Counted from the stretch's first letter, positions 19,049 to 27,719 are shown. The stretch: 60,242 bases of DNA from Micromonospora sp. AMSO31t (GCF_008868175.1 NZ_WBKT01000019.1:1-60242), one strand, 5' to 3'. Numbers and translations are program-made. Notes: generated by a model not told the origin, from the letters alone.

Positions 19049-19816
19049 TCACCGACCCAACGTCGACCGCAGCCCCACCCGCACCAACGCCGCGTGCAAC
19101 TGCTGCGACAACGCCACCAACTCCCGCGCCGTCTCCGCCGCCCGCGCCCGCGCCGCCGGATCCGACTGCCGCGCCAACGGGGCCACCAACTGCGCGAACA
19201 GACCGACCTCCCGATCCGCCGCCGTCCGGTACCCCCGCAGGTGCCGCGGCTCCAACCCGTACGCCGCCAGACCCGCCACCGCCTGCGCGATGATCAACGC
19301 GTCCGCGTCGTACCAGCCGGGCGGATCCGGCACCAGCACACCGAGCCGCTCCAACTCGGCCAACGTCGACTCGTCGACCCCGCTGCGGGAAATCAGCTCC
19401 GCCCGGCCCAGCCGCACCTCCGGCGACTCGGCCGGCTCCGCCGCCTCCCGGCCCGGCACCTCACCACCGGGGCCCACCGCCACCAGATTCGGCCGCTGCC
19501 GCCCCGCACCCGACGAGTCCCACTCCGCCAACTGGTCCCGGATCACCCGCAACGGCAGGTACTGATCCCGCTGCGCGGTCAGCACGAACCGCAACCGCGC
19601 CACATCGTCCCAGCTGAACTTCCGGTAACCCGCCGGCGTCCGCTGCGGCTCCACCAGGCCCTCGGCCTCCAGGAACCGCAACTTCGAGATCGTGACGTCC
19701 GGGAACTCCACCCGCAACTGCGCCAGCACCTCGCCGATGCTCATCAGCGGCGTCGCGGACGAGCGCGGCGAACCGTCCGCCGCCTCGGGCGACGTCGAAG
19801 CCGCAGGCCCGTTCAC
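19049..19816 (-). CDS. ftsR: MerR family regulator FtsR
   Basis: A 255-residue regulator with the MerR DNA-binding domain in the first 100 residues (MSIGEVLAQLRVEFPDVTISKLRFLEAEGL, TPAGYRKFSWDDVARLRFVL). An effector-like C-terminal domain follows. Position and sequence match Rv1828 of M. tuberculosis and FtsR of Corynebacterium glutamicum, which activates ftsZ. ATG 19816 overlaps the stop of the FHA gene by four bases, so the two are translated together and link 2-oxoglutarate signalling to cell division control. The first 24 residues are a low-complexity extension. Confidence 0.88.
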   Translation of the reverse strand: MNGPAASTSPEAADGSPRSSATPLMSIGEVLAQLRVEFPDVTISKLRFLEAEGLVEPQRTPAGYRKFSWDDVARLRFVLTAQRDQYLPLRVIRDQLAEWDSSGAGRQRPNLVAVGPGGEVPGREAAEPAESPEVRLGRAELISRSGVDESTLAELERLGVLVPDPPGWYDADALIIAQAVAGLAAYGLEPRHLRGYRTAADREVGLFAQLVAPLARQSDPAARARAAETARELVALSQQLHAALVRVGLRSTLGR

Positions 19817-20265
19817 CCCCGGCCGGCCTCCTCCTCCGGACGCGGACCGGCGATGAACACCACCCGGAACTTGCCGATCTGCACCTCGTCGCCGTTGCTC
19901 AGCGTCGCCGCCTCGACCCGCTCCCGGTTCACGTAGGTGCCGTTCAGGCTGCCCACGTCCCGCACCGTGAACGTGCCACCGTCCCGGTGGAACTCGGCGT
20001 GCCGCCGCGACACCGTCACGTCGTCGAGGAAGATGTCACTGTCCGGGTGCCGGCCGCTCGTCGTCACATCGTGGTCCAACAGGAACCGGGCGCCCGCGTT
20101 CGGACCCCGGCGAACCACCAGCAACGCCATCCCGGGCGGCAACGAACCGGACATGCGGCTCGGCACCACATCGGTGTCCGGGCCCTCCAGCACTTCGTCG
20201 AGCGAACCGAGATTGAGCGTCGAAGTGACGTCGAGCGGGGGGAACTCGTCGTCTGGGCGCGTCAT
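19813..20265 (-). CDS. garA: FHA-domain regulator GarA/OdhI
   Basis: A 150-residue forkhead-associated protein that, when unphosphorylated, binds 2-oxoglutarate dehydrogenase and glutamate dehydrogenase to set carbon/nitrogen flux. The FHA domain is clear: TSGRHPDSDIFLDDVTVSRRHAEF, then GSLNGTYVNRERVE. Near the N-terminus, DVTSTLNLGSLDE (Thr14, Thr16) stands where GarA has its kinase target threonines. ATG 20265 is the start. A Ser/Thr kinase gene exists in the window at 58.7-60.2 kb, but nothing links it to this target. Confidence 0.9.
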   Translation of the reverse strand: MTRPDDEFPPLDVTSTLNLGSLDEVLEGPDTDVVPSRMSGSLPPGMALLVVRRGPNAGARFLLDHDVTTSGRHPDSDIFLDDVTVSRRHAEFHRDGGTFTVRDVGSLNGTYVNRERVEAATLSNGDEVQIGKFRVVFIAGPRPEEEAGRG

Positions 20266-20483
20266 GGGGACCACCTCACGGATCTGTTTCGGTCGGCGTC
20301 GGGCAATGGCGGGTCTGGCCGCCGGGCGGACACACACCCGGCGGCTGGCTCCCCGGTGCCGGGAAGGCGCATTCCGCAACGCTCAAACTATTGGTTCTCG
20401 GTCAACTGGGCGAGCCTAGCCAGCGCCGAAAAACAGGGCAACCGGACGCGCGGACACGAGCCCGCCGCCCGGAACGCACGAAC

Positions 20484-20864
20484 TCAGCTCTCGGTGAGCT
20501 CGCGGTACGCACCAGCGGTCAGCAAACCCTCGACCGCCGCCGGATCATCCGGAGTGATCTCCACCAACCACCCCGCACCGTACGGATCCGTGTTGATCAC
20601 CTCAGGGGTGTCGGCCAACGCCTCGTTGCGCGCCGCCACCGTGCCGCTCAACGGCGCGTAGATCTCCGACACGCTCTTCGTCGACTCGATCTCACCCAGC
20701 GACTCACCCGCCGCCACCACCGCGCCCTCGTCCGGCAACTGGACGAACACGATGTCACCCAGGGCGTCCTGCGCGAAGTGCGTGATGCCGATCCGGACGG
20801 CGCCGCCGCCCCCACCGGCCACCCACTCGTGCTCGGCGGTGTACCGCAGATCCTCAGGAATCAC
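20484..20864 (-). CDS. gcvH: Glycine cleavage system H protein
   Basis: The 126-residue lipoyl carrier of glycine cleavage; it shuttles the aminomethyl group from GcvP to GcvT. The lipoylation site is Lys63 in ESTKSVSEIYAPLSG. The start MIPEDLRYTAEHEW and the D-P-Y-G-A-G-W-L segment are typical. A small Gly-rich insertion (AGGGGG, residues 16-21) replaces the usual short turn. It lies in the conserved cluster directly upstream of garA, with a 218-base gap, and apart from gcvP. Confidence 0.95.
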   Translation of the reverse strand: MIPEDLRYTAEHEWVAGGGGGAVRIGITHFAQDALGDIVFVQLPDEGAVVAAGESLGEIESTKSVSEIYAPLSGTVAARNEALADTPEVINTDPYGAGWLVEITPDDPAAVEGLLTAGAYRELTES

Positions 20865-20919
20865 CAGCTGCGTCCTTCGTCATCGGTGCACCGGGGGAAA
20901 CCGGCGCGGCCGCGACCGG

Positions 20920-21882
20920 TCAGGAAACCGGCCGGGCGTGTTCCAGCTTGATCGGCGCGTGCAGCTGCGAAACCTCCACAGCCTCACTGTCCTCCGGCGT
21001 CACGTTACCGCCGTCCTCCTCCACCGATGCGACCACCCCGCCGGGAATGTTCAACGCCGTACGCAGCGTCGGCGGATCACCGATCACCAAGATCACGTAC
21101 GGGCCGCTCAACCGCCGCCCGTCCACCACCAGGCCACCGGCCGGCCCGTCCACGAAATACGTCGACGCGATGATCCGCACCGCCGCCCCGTCCGAGCCCA
21201 CGATCTGCATCGCTTCCGCGCCGGCGCCCCGCAACTCCTGCACCGCGTCCAGGATCCGCACCGCCGAGACCGCCTTGTCCGGACCCTCGAACCGCACCGA
21301 CAGACCCGGCCCCACCGCCGGCAACGAGCCCGCCAGGATGCCCAGCTCGTCCGCCCGCCGCGTCGCCTCCTCCAGCGCCGCCTGCCGGCCCTGCTCACCC
21401 GACCGCAACTGCCGCTGGCTCTCCTCCAGCGCCTCGATGTCCTGCCGAAGCCGCCGCTCCCGCGAATCCAGATCCGACGAGATCCGGACCAGGTCCTCCT
21501 CCCGCGTCGCCGCGAGAGTCGGATCCGTCGACGTCGTCTTCAACTGCACCACCAGCGTGAACCCCAGCAACGCCAGCAGCACCGCGATCATCGCGCCCGC
21601 CGACGTCAACCGCCGCGACACCGGCACCGGCTTCGCCTCGGCCGCCCCCGGCTCCTCCGCGGCAGCCCCCGGCTCCTCCGCGGCAGCCCCCGGCTCCTCC
21701 GCCGGCGACGGCACGTCCTCCTGCTCGGCCGGCTCCACCGGCCCGGCCGGCGCCAACGGGCTCAACTCGTCCGGATCGGGCGCGTCCGGGCGCGGATCCG
21801 GCTCACCGGCCGGACCCGACGGCCGCGCCGGCTCCGCCGGCTGCGGCCAACCCGTGCCCGTCTCCCTGTGCTCCTCGCTCAT
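20920..21882 (-). CDS. DUF881 family membrane protein (Rv1825-like)
   Basis: A 320-residue protein with a long acidic, Pro/Ala-rich cytosolic N-terminus (about residues 1-85), one membrane helix (AGAMIAVLLALLGFTLVVQL), a coiled coil (LVRISSDLDSRERRLRQDIEALEESQRQL) and an extracellular DUF881 domain (VGPGLSVRFEG, LRGAGAEAMQIVG, VDGRRLSGPYVILVIG). DUF881 proteins sit with Sbp near division genes in many Gram-positives. The N-terminus holds three tandem 7-residue repeats (EEPGAAA) encoded at 21640-21702. ATG 21882 is ten bases after the Sbp stop. Confidence 0.85.
   Translation of the reverse strand: MSEEHRETGTGWPQPAEPARPSGPAGEPDPRPDAPDPDELSPLAPAGPVEPAEQEDVPSPAEEPGAAAEEPGAAAEEPGAAEAKPVPVSRRLTSAGAMIAVLLALLGFTLVVQLKTTSTDPTLAATREEDLVRISSDLDSRERRLRQDIEALEESQRQLRSGEQGRQAALEEATRRADELGILAGSLPAVGPGLSVRFEGPDKAVSAVRILDAVQELRGAGAEAMQIVGSDGAAVRIIASTYFVDGPAGGLVVDGRRLSGPYVILVIGDPPTLRTALNIPGGVVASVEEDGGNVTPEDSEAVEVSQLHAPIKLEHARPVS
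21640..21702 (-). repeat. Three tandem copies of a 21-bp unit inside the DUF881 gene
   Basis: Units at 21640-21660, 21661-21681 and 21682-21702 differ at only one base in the first copy. They encode EEPGAAA repeats in the cytosolic linker. Copy number could vary by slippage without breaking the frame. Confidence 0.85.
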
Positions 21883-21892
21883 CGCCACAAAC

Positions 21893-22225
21893 CTACGCCC
21901 GGAACAGGTGCCGGCGGATCGCCGCCACGTTTCCGAAGATGCGCACCCCGAGGACGACCACCACACCGGTGGACAACTGACCACCCACCCCCAACTGGTC
22001 ACCCAGGTAGACGATCAGACCCGCCACCAGCACGTTCGAGATGAACGACACCACGAACTGCTTGTCGTCGAAGATCCGGTCCAGCTTCGCCCGCACCCCA
22101 CCGAACACCGCGTCGAGCGCCGCCACCACGGCGATCGGCAGGTACGGCTGCAACGCCGCGGGCACCGTGGGATCCAGATACACCCCGAGCACCACACCGG
22201 CGAGCAACGCCAGCACCGCGATCAT
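21893..22225 (-). CDS. sbp: Small basic protein Sbp (DUF1290)
   Basis: A 110-residue membrane protein with three hydrophobic segments. Conserved DUF1290 features are the opening helix MIAVLALLAGVVLGVYLDPTVP, then DAVFGGVRAKLD and DDKQFVVSFISNVLVAGLIVYLGDQLG. In Bacillus its homologue lies between division genes; here it is flanked on both sides by DUF881 genes, as in Rv1823-Rv1825. Its stop and the next gene are close and the start overlaps the upstream DUF881 stop, so translation is coupled. Function is not settled. Confidence 0.9.
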   Translation of the reverse strand: MIAVLALLAGVVLGVYLDPTVPAALQPYLPIAVVAALDAVFGGVRAKLDRIFDDKQFVVSFISNVLVAGLIVYLGDQLGVGGQLSTGVVVVLGVRIFGNVAAIRRHLFRA

Positions 22226-23166
22226 CGGCCACCTCCGGAGGGGCGAGGAGAGGAACCCGAGCCGGACGGCCCGGGACTGGTCGAACCGGCGACACCCGAA
22301 CCCGACGGGCTCGGACTCACCGAAGGCTCGGCGTAGCGTAGCCGCGGCTGCGGAGCCGCCGGCAGGGTGAGGTCGTCCGCGTCCTTCACCCCGAACGACA
22401 GGCCCGTCGTCCGCTGCACGTCACGCATCAGGTCCGCCGCCCGGCTGTCCTCGAACCGGTCCCGCATCGACCCCGGCCCGATCGCCGTCACCACGTACGG
22501 GCTCGTCACCGGCCGGTAGTCCACCAGGATCGCCTCACCGGCCTGGCGGATCGTCGACGTGGCCGTCAACCGCTGCCCGTTGATCGCCACCGCCTCCGCG
22601 CCCGCCGCCCACAGCGCGTTCGCCACCTTCTGCAGGTCGGAGTAGAGCACCTGCGACGGCCCCGCCTCCGCCCCGGTCACCGCGTCCTTGTCCCTCGGCG
22701 CGTCCACCAGGCGCACCACCACGCCGTCACCGCGCACCCGGCCCAGGCCGGTGCCCGCCTCCAGGGTGCGCAGCCGGGACGCCTGCGACCCGCTCAACGC
22801 CGCGTCCCGCTGCCGGCCGACCTCCTCGCGCAGCTCATCCGCCCGCGCGGTCAACCGGTCCGTCTCCGCCTCGCGCTGCTTGATCTCGGCGATCAGGCCG
22901 GCCCGCGCCTTCGCCCGGCCCGGCTCCTCCGCGACCGTCTCCCGGTACGCCACCGCGAACAGGAACCCGATCACCAACAGCACCACCACGCTCACCGGCC
23001 GGGCGAGCACCCGCCGCAGCCGCGACGGCGGCGCCGTGGCGCGCCGGACCGCCGCATCCCGGTAACCGGGGTCGAGCGGGTTGCGGAACAGGTCGGTGAG
23101 GAAGTCCGGCGCGTACACCCGCGCCGACGGGTCGCGGTCCCGGTCCCCCGGCGCCGCCGCCGTCAT
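22222..23166 (-). CDS. DUF881 family membrane protein (Rv1823-like)
   Basis: A 314-residue protein: short cytosolic N-terminus, one helix (PVSVVVLLVIGFLFAVAYRE), a coiled coil (IAEIKQREAETDRLTARADELREEVGRQ) and an extracellular DUF881 domain with VRGDGVVVRLVDAP, LWAAGAEAVAINGQRL and VTSPYVVTAIG. A Ser/Pro/Gly-rich tail ends it. ATG 23166 overlaps the phosphatidyltransferase stop (ATGA), and its own stop overlaps the Sbp start. It pairs with the second DUF881 protein at 20920, and the two may form a hetero-oligomer; that is inference. Confidence 0.85.
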   Translation of the reverse strand: MTAAAPGDRDRDPSARVYAPDFLTDLFRNPLDPGYRDAAVRRATAPPSRLRRVLARPVSVVVLLVIGFLFAVAYRETVAEEPGRAKARAGLIAEIKQREAETDRLTARADELREEVGRQRDAALSGSQASRLRTLEAGTGLGRVRGDGVVVRLVDAPRDKDAVTGAEAGPSQVLYSDLQKVANALWAAGAEAVAINGQRLTATSTIRQAGEAILVDYRPVTSPYVVTAIGPGSMRDRFEDSRAADLMRDVQRTTGLSFGVKDADDLTLPAAPQPRLRYAEPSVSPSPSGSGVAGSTSPGPSGSGSSPRPSGGGR

Positions 23167-23804
23167 GCGGCCGCTCCCGCGCGGCGCGCCCGCATCGCCC
23201 GGACCAGGCGGCTGGCCTGCACCACGTACATCGCGCCGGCCACCCAGTAGAGCACCAGGCCCCACCAGGCCAGCCCCCACCCGATGGCGCCCGCCGCAAC
23301 GGCGACGCTCTCGGCGGCGGAGGCCAGCAGCAGGATCGGGAACGCGGCCAGCAGGAGGAACGTGGCGGTCTTGCCCACGTAGTGCACCGGCGGTGGGCCG
23401 TAGCCGTAGCGGCGCAGCACGCCCAGCGAGCCGAGCAGCAGCAGCTCGCGGGCCAGCAGCGCCCCGGTGAACTGCCACGGCACCACCTCACGGGCGGTGA
23501 ACGCCAGCAGGGTGGCCAGGATGTAGAGCCGGTCGGCGAGCGGGTCCAGCAGCTCGCCCAACCGGCTGACCTGGTGGAGGCGGCGGGCGATCCAGCCGTC
23601 CACCCAGTCGCTGGTGCCGCCGATGGCCAGCACCACGATGGCGGCCACGTCGGCCTTGACCACCAGGAACAGGTAGAGGAAGAGCGGCACACCGACGAGC
23701 CGGACGAAGCTGATCAGGTTCGGCAGGGTGAGGACACGGTCCCCCACGACCTCCGCCGCACCGCCGGTAGCCGGGTGCTCCGATGGAGCCGGCCGACGCG
23801 ACAC
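23163..23804 (-). CDS. CDP-alcohol phosphatidyltransferase (PgsA2/Rv1822-like)
   Basis: A 213-residue membrane enzyme that joins a CDP-diacylglycerol phosphatidyl group to an alcohol. The catalytic motif D-x2-D-G-x2-A-R-x8-G-x3-D-x3-D is complete, from SDWVDGWIARR to LLDPLADR (about residues 65-92). By position it matches Rv1822 (pgsA2), whose product may be phosphatidylglycerol phosphate or cardiolipin; the acceptor alcohol is not certain. The start GTG 23804 follows GGGAGG. It is the first gene of the leftward cluster. Confidence 0.88.
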   Translation of the reverse strand: MSRRPAPSEHPATGGAAEVVGDRVLTLPNLISFVRLVGVPLFLYLFLVVKADVAAIVVLAIGGTSDWVDGWIARRLHQVSRLGELLDPLADRLYILATLLAFTAREVVPWQFTGALLARELLLLGSLGVLRRYGYGPPPVHYVGKTATFLLLAAFPILLLASAAESVAVAAGAIGWGLAWWGLVLYWVAGAMYVVQASRLVRAMRARRAGAAA

Positions 23805-24110
23805 CGAACCTCCCTTCGCAGCACGGTCCGGCGGCCGAGTGAACGGCCGCCGCGGGAACGTGCGCGTTGCCGGCCGGTCAGACGCCGGCGCCCTCTGCGA
23901 TCCCGGGCTGGGACCTCCCCCTTGCGGCCCAGGATCGCGTCGATCATGGGCCGCCCAGTTGCGCTGCCACTATATCGGGCTCCCCCGTCCCGCCCCGGGC
24001 CCTGCGCTGCGCCGGTACTCAGGTTCGCGGTGTGTGCGGCGCCACACCACCGCTAAGGCATCCTAGGATACTAGCTGAATGCCGGGAGCGCGCGGCGTGA
24101 GCCGGTCGGG
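23805..24110. other. Gap before the PgsA-led cluster
   Basis: This region should hold the promoter of the leftward cluster. -10-like TAGTAT and TAGGAT hexamers occur on the minus strand around 24060-24075, but no -35 fits them. No gene is seen here. Confidence 0.35.
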
Positions 24111-24581
24111 TCAGGCGGTGCGGGCGGTGGAGTCGGCTGCGGCCTGCGGTGCGTTCGTCGACGCGGCCTGGCCGAACGCGACAAGCGCCAGCAGCAGCTC
24201 GTGCTGCACCCGGTGGGGCATGCGGTCCAGCACCGCCTGGACCGCCCGGTGCCGCCGGTCCGTCAGCTCGCCCAGCAGGGTCTCGGCCGCGGCGGTGGGG
24301 ACCAGACGCACCTCGCGCCGGTCGCGGGGGTCGGCCACCCGGCGCAGCAGCCCGACGGCCTCCAGCCGGTCACAGAGCCGGCTCGCCGACGAGGGCACCA
24401 CGTCGAGCAGCTCGGCCAGCCGGTTCACGTTGGTGCGCGGGTGCGCCATGATCAGCGACAGCACCCGCAACTGGGTCGGCGAGACGCTGACGGCGTGCCG
24501 CGAGGTGGCGGAGTCGAGCACACCGACGAGCGCCTCGGCCGCCGCATCGATGGCCGCGGCAAGATTCGGAGGTCGCTCCAC
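24111..24581 (-). CDS. MarR family transcriptional regulator
   Basis: A 156-residue winged-helix regulator. The core is VSPTQLRVLSLIMAHPRTNVNRLAELLDVVPSSASRLCDRLEAVGLLRRV in outline, then the wing ADPRDRREVRLVPT. The start is GTG 24581 after GGGGA; open frame continues upstream but is antisense to nothing recognisable. The SpoIIE-type phosphatase gene ends 47 bases upstream in the same direction, so the two may share a transcript. The ligand and targets are unknown. Confidence 0.83.
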   Translation of the reverse strand: MERPPNLAAAIDAAAEALVGVLDSATSRHAVSVSPTQLRVLSLIMAHPRTNVNRLAELLDVVPSSASRLCDRLEAVGLLRRVADPRDRREVRLVPTAAAETLLGELTDRRHRAVQAVLDRMPHRVQHELLLALVAFGQAASTNAPQAAADSTARTA

Positions 24582-24628
24582 CCGGTGTCCCCTGCGATCG
24601 TCGCGCTCGTGTTCGCCCCGCCGGTCCG

Positions 24629-25819
24629 TCACCGCACGCCGACGTCGCCGTCCGGCGGGCGGGAACCGCGCCAGTCCAGGCAGACGACGACCGCGTCGTC
24701 GCGGAGATCCGCGTCGGCGTGGTGCGCGTGCAGTTCGCGCATCACCGTACCAACTGCCTCGGTCGCCGGCTGCAACCGAGTGGACCGCATGGCGCGCGCC
24801 ATGGCCCGGTCCCCGTACGGCTCCCGGCCGGCCGGCTCGGCCGCGTAGACCCCGTCGCTGACGACGAAGAGCCGGTCCCCCGGCTCCACGGCGAACTCCT
24901 GCACGTCGTAGCGGGTCTCGGCGAACATGCCCAGCGGCAGTTGCTGCTCCAGGGTGATCGGGGTGACCGTCCCGCCGCGCAGCCGCAGCACGTGCGGCGA
25001 GCCCGCGTCCACGGCCCGTACCACGCCCCGGCGGTTGTCCAGCTCCAGCAGCAGCGTGGCCACGTGCCGGCTCCCCCGGTGCTGGTAGAAGATGGTGTCC
25101 GAGGCCAGCTCGGCCTGCTCCACCAGGCTGCCGCCGGAGCGTCGCGCGTTGCGCATCGCGTTGACCGTCACCGCGGTGAGCAGCGAGGCGGCCAGCCCGT
25201 TGCCGGCGCCGTTGAGCACCGTGACGGTGAGCCGGTCGCCGTCGACCGACCAGTCGAAGTGGTCGCCGCCCACCGTGTACGCCGGTTCGAGCTGCCCGGC
25301 CAGCACGAAGTCGCCGTGGGTGACGCTGCGCCCGGGCAGCAGGTCCCACTGCATCTCGGCGGCCATGGTGAGCCGCTCCCGGCGGCGCGCGCGGCGGTAG
25401 CGGTCGGTCTCCCGGTCGGCCGCCCGCAGCGCCACCGCCAGGTCGCCCGCGGCGTCCCGGGCCGCCGCCACCGTCGCCGCGTCCGGCGCGGCCGGCAGCT
25501 CGACCATCAGCACGCCGAGCCGCTCCCCCCACGCCGACAGCGGCAGGTAGGCCCGGCACCGGCCGCTGTCGCCGGTGTCCAGCACCGGCTGCTGGCTGCT
25601 GAAGCAGCGCTGCGCGACGCCCTGGCAGTCGAGGAACCCGCCCTCGGGCAGCTCCGGGTCCAGCACGGGCCAGAGCCCGGTGAACCGGTAGTCCGCGACG
25701 AGCACCTCGGTACGCGACGCGTCGAGCACCCGGCGGATCGCCGCGTCGGCGGCCTCCGCCAACTGGTCGGGGGGTGCGGCGCGCAGGGCGCGCGACACCG
25801 CTCCGGACGCGTCCGGCAT
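24629..25819 (-). CDS. PP2C/SpoIIE-type protein phosphatase with N-terminal sensor region
   Basis: A 396-residue phosphatase of the SpoIIE/RsbU class, which removes phosphate from anti-anti-sigma factors. The C-terminal domain shows LLPGRSVTHGDFVLAGQLEPAYTVGGDHFDW, NGAGNGLAASLLT, and GDRLFVVSDGVYAAEP with the metal-binding Asp. In the second block most family members have D-V-x-G-H-G; here it is N-G-A-G-N-G, so one metal Asp is replaced by Asn. The N-terminal 150 residues look like a GAF-type sensor. ATG 25819 is chosen because GGAGG sits eight bases upstream; GTG 25825 is possible. Confidence 0.8.
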   Translation of the reverse strand: MPDASGAVSRALRAAPPDQLAEAADAAIRRVLDASRTEVLVADYRFTGLWPVLDPELPEGGFLDCQGVAQRCFSSQQPVLDTGDSGRCRAYLPLSAWGERLGVLMVELPAAPDAATVAAARDAAGDLAVALRAADRETDRYRRARRRERLTMAAEMQWDLLPGRSVTHGDFVLAGQLEPAYTVGGDHFDWSVDGDRLTVTVLNGAGNGLAASLLTAVTVNAMRNARRSGGSLVEQAELASDTIFYQHRGSRHVATLLLELDNRRGVVRAVDAGSPHVLRLRGGTVTPITLEQQLPLGMFAETRYDVQEFAVEPGDRLFVVSDGVYAAEPAGREPYGDRAMARAMRSTRLQPATEAVGTVMRELHAHHADADLRDDAVVVCLDWRGSRPPDGDVGVR

Positions 25820-25937
25820 GCTCACATCCTCCGATGACGACTATTGCTGTAGGGCAAGCATCATACGGAGGCCCCCGGCACCGGTACGCCCCGCCTCCGA
25901 CCTGCGCCGCGTGCCGATGGCGGGGGGACGGCGCCCG

Positions 25938-26684
25938 TCAGCCGGCCGGTCGGGTGGCCAGCGCGCCGTAGAAGGCGTCCGGCACCTGCTCCGGTTCGCC
26001 GGCCGGCCGCCAGCGCGCCACCGGCACGATGCCGTCCGCCGTCGGCTGCCAGCGGCCCAGCAGCGGCGCGAAGCGCGCCGGCGCCCGCATCCGGAACGCC
26101 GGGCCCATCATGGCCAGCGCCTCCGGGTACGCGGCGAGTTCCTCGCTGTCGAAGTCGATGGCCAGGAAGCTGCCCGGCGCGACCGCCTCGTACAACTCGT
26201 CGAGGGTGCGGGCGAGGGTGTCGTCGTCGAGGAACGCGGCCAGCCCGAGGAAGACCACCCCGACCGGCCTCCTCCCCCACCCCGGCACGAACCGGTGCAG
26301 CTGGGCCGGGTCGACGGTGCCGATGTCGGTGGCGTCGCCGTAGCCGTAGCCGGCGCGGTCGCTGTTGGCGAGCAGGCGCTGGCCCAGCCGGACCGTCACC
26401 GGGTCGACGTCGGTGTAGAGCACGGTGGCGTCCGGCGCCACCTCGTGCACGTTGCCCCGCGTGGGCACGCCCGCCCCGAAGACCAGGAAGTTGTCCACCC
26501 CGGCGTCGGCGATCGACCGGACCGCCCGGCCGAGGAAGGCGCGCAGCGACCGGAAGATCTCCGCGCACGGCCCGTACGCGCCCTCGAAGGCGCCGGCCGC
26601 GGCCACGTCGACCGGGTAGTGGTGCTCGCCGCCGAGCCAGTAGTCGATCATGCGGGCGGTGCTCGGCTGGTCGGGCTCGGCCAT
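25938..26684 (-). CDS. SAM-dependent methyltransferase, DUF574 / Methyltransf_19 family
   Basis: A 248-residue protein of the actinomycete DUF574 family. It opens with STARMIDYWLGGEHHYPVD, the diagnostic N-terminal motif, followed by VDNFLVFGAGVPTRGNVHEVA (SAM-binding loop; the usual ID-x-GSG-x-P is replaced by V-FGAGVP) and YTDVDPVTVRLGQRLL. Members are numerous in these genomes and their substrates are unknown. The start is ATG 26684. It is divergent from the universal stress protein gene. Confidence 0.85.
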   Translation of the reverse strand: MAEPDQPSTARMIDYWLGGEHHYPVDVAAAGAFEGAYGPCAEIFRSLRAFLGRAVRSIADAGVDNFLVFGAGVPTRGNVHEVAPDATVLYTDVDPVTVRLGQRLLANSDRAGYGYGDATDIGTVDPAQLHRFVPGWGRRPVGVVFLGLAAFLDDDTLARTLDELYEAVAPGSFLAIDFDSEELAAYPEALAMMGPAFRMRAPARFAPLLGRWQPTADGIVPVARWRPAGEPEQVPDAFYGALATRPAG

Positions 26685-26811
26685 CGACGAGGCTCCCCTT
26701 CTCCGGCGACGGTCGCCAGCGTACCCACGGGTCGGCTCGGGCGGTATCGCCTCGGCGACGGGCCGCCGGCCGCGATACTGGCCGCGGGCGCCGACGGCGA
26801 GGAGGTACGGC

Positions 26812-27693
26812 GTGAACTCGGCGAACGGCGCGGCCGTGGTGGTCGGCGTGGACGGTTCGGAGCCGGCGCGCACCGCCGTGCGCCTGGCGGCGCGGGAGGC
26901 GGCCCGGCGACAGCGGCCGCTGCGGGTGGTGCACGGATTCATCTGGCCGCTGCTGCGCGTACCCGTGTCGGCGCCGCCCGAGGGACCACCCGGCGGCGGC
27001 CTGCGGCACCAGGCCGAGGAGCTGGTCGCCGCCGCGGTCGCCGAGGCCGAGTCGGCCGCGCCCGGGCTGCGGGTCTCCGGCGAGATCATCGACGGGGAGG
27101 CCGCCGCCGTGCTGCTCGGCGAGTCACCGACCGCCGCGATGATCGTGCTGGGCGATCGCGGCCTGGGCGGTTTCGCCGCCCTGGTGGTCGGGTCGGTCGC
27201 GATCCAGGTCGCCTCGTACGCCGACTGCCCGGTGCTGGTCGCCCGCGGCACGGCCCGGGCCACCGGTCCGGTGGTGGTCGGGGTGGACGGGTCCACGCTG
27301 TCCCACGCCGCCGTGGACTTCGCCGCCGAGGAGGCCGCGATCCGGGGCACCCGGCTGCACACCGTGCACGCCTACACCCACCCGGCCTCCACCGGCCCCG
27401 GCGACATGCAACCCCTGGTGTACGAGGAGAGCGACCTGCGCGACGAGGAGAACCAGGTGCTGGCCGAGTCGCTCACCGGGCTGGCCGAACGCCGGCCGGA
27501 GGTGCCGGTCACCCGGGCCGTGGTGCACGCCCGGCCGGTCGCCGCGCTCGTCGAGGCGTCCCGCGAGGCCCAACTGGTGGTCGTGGGCCGGCGCGGCCGG
27601 GGCGAGCTGACCGGCCTGCTGCTCGGCTCGGTGAGCCAGGGGGTGCTGCACCGCGCCGACTGCCCGGTGGCCGTGGTCCGCGCCCCCGGCTGA
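26812..27693 (+). CDS. Tandem universal stress protein
   Basis: A 293-residue protein made of two UspA domains. Domain 1 begins AVVVGVDGSEPARTAVRLA and ends LVVGSVAIQVASYADCPVLVA. Domain 2 begins VVVGVDGSTLSHAAVDFA and ends VVGRRGRGELTGLLLGSVSQGVLHRADCPVAVV. The ATP-binding G-x2-G-x9-G-S motif is complete in domain 2 and also recognisable in domain 1 (GDRGLGG...GSV). Such proteins help in dormancy, hypoxia or oxidative stress. The start is GTG 26812 after GGAGG. Confidence 0.9.
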   Translation: MNSANGAAVVVGVDGSEPARTAVRLAAREAARRQRPLRVVHGFIWPLLRVPVSAPPEGPPGGGLRHQAEELVAAAVAEAESAAPGLRVSGEIIDGEAAAVLLGESPTAAMIVLGDRGLGGFAALVVGSVAIQVASYADCPVLVARGTARATGPVVVGVDGSTLSHAAVDFAAEEAAIRGTRLHTVHAYTHPASTGPGDMQPLVYEESDLRDEENQVLAESLTGLAERRPEVPVTRAVVHARPVAALVEASREAQLVVVGRRGRGELTGLLLGSVSQGVLHRADCPVAVVRAPG

Positions 27694-27719
27694 ACGGTTG
27701 GCCCCGGCCACGGCGGGTA

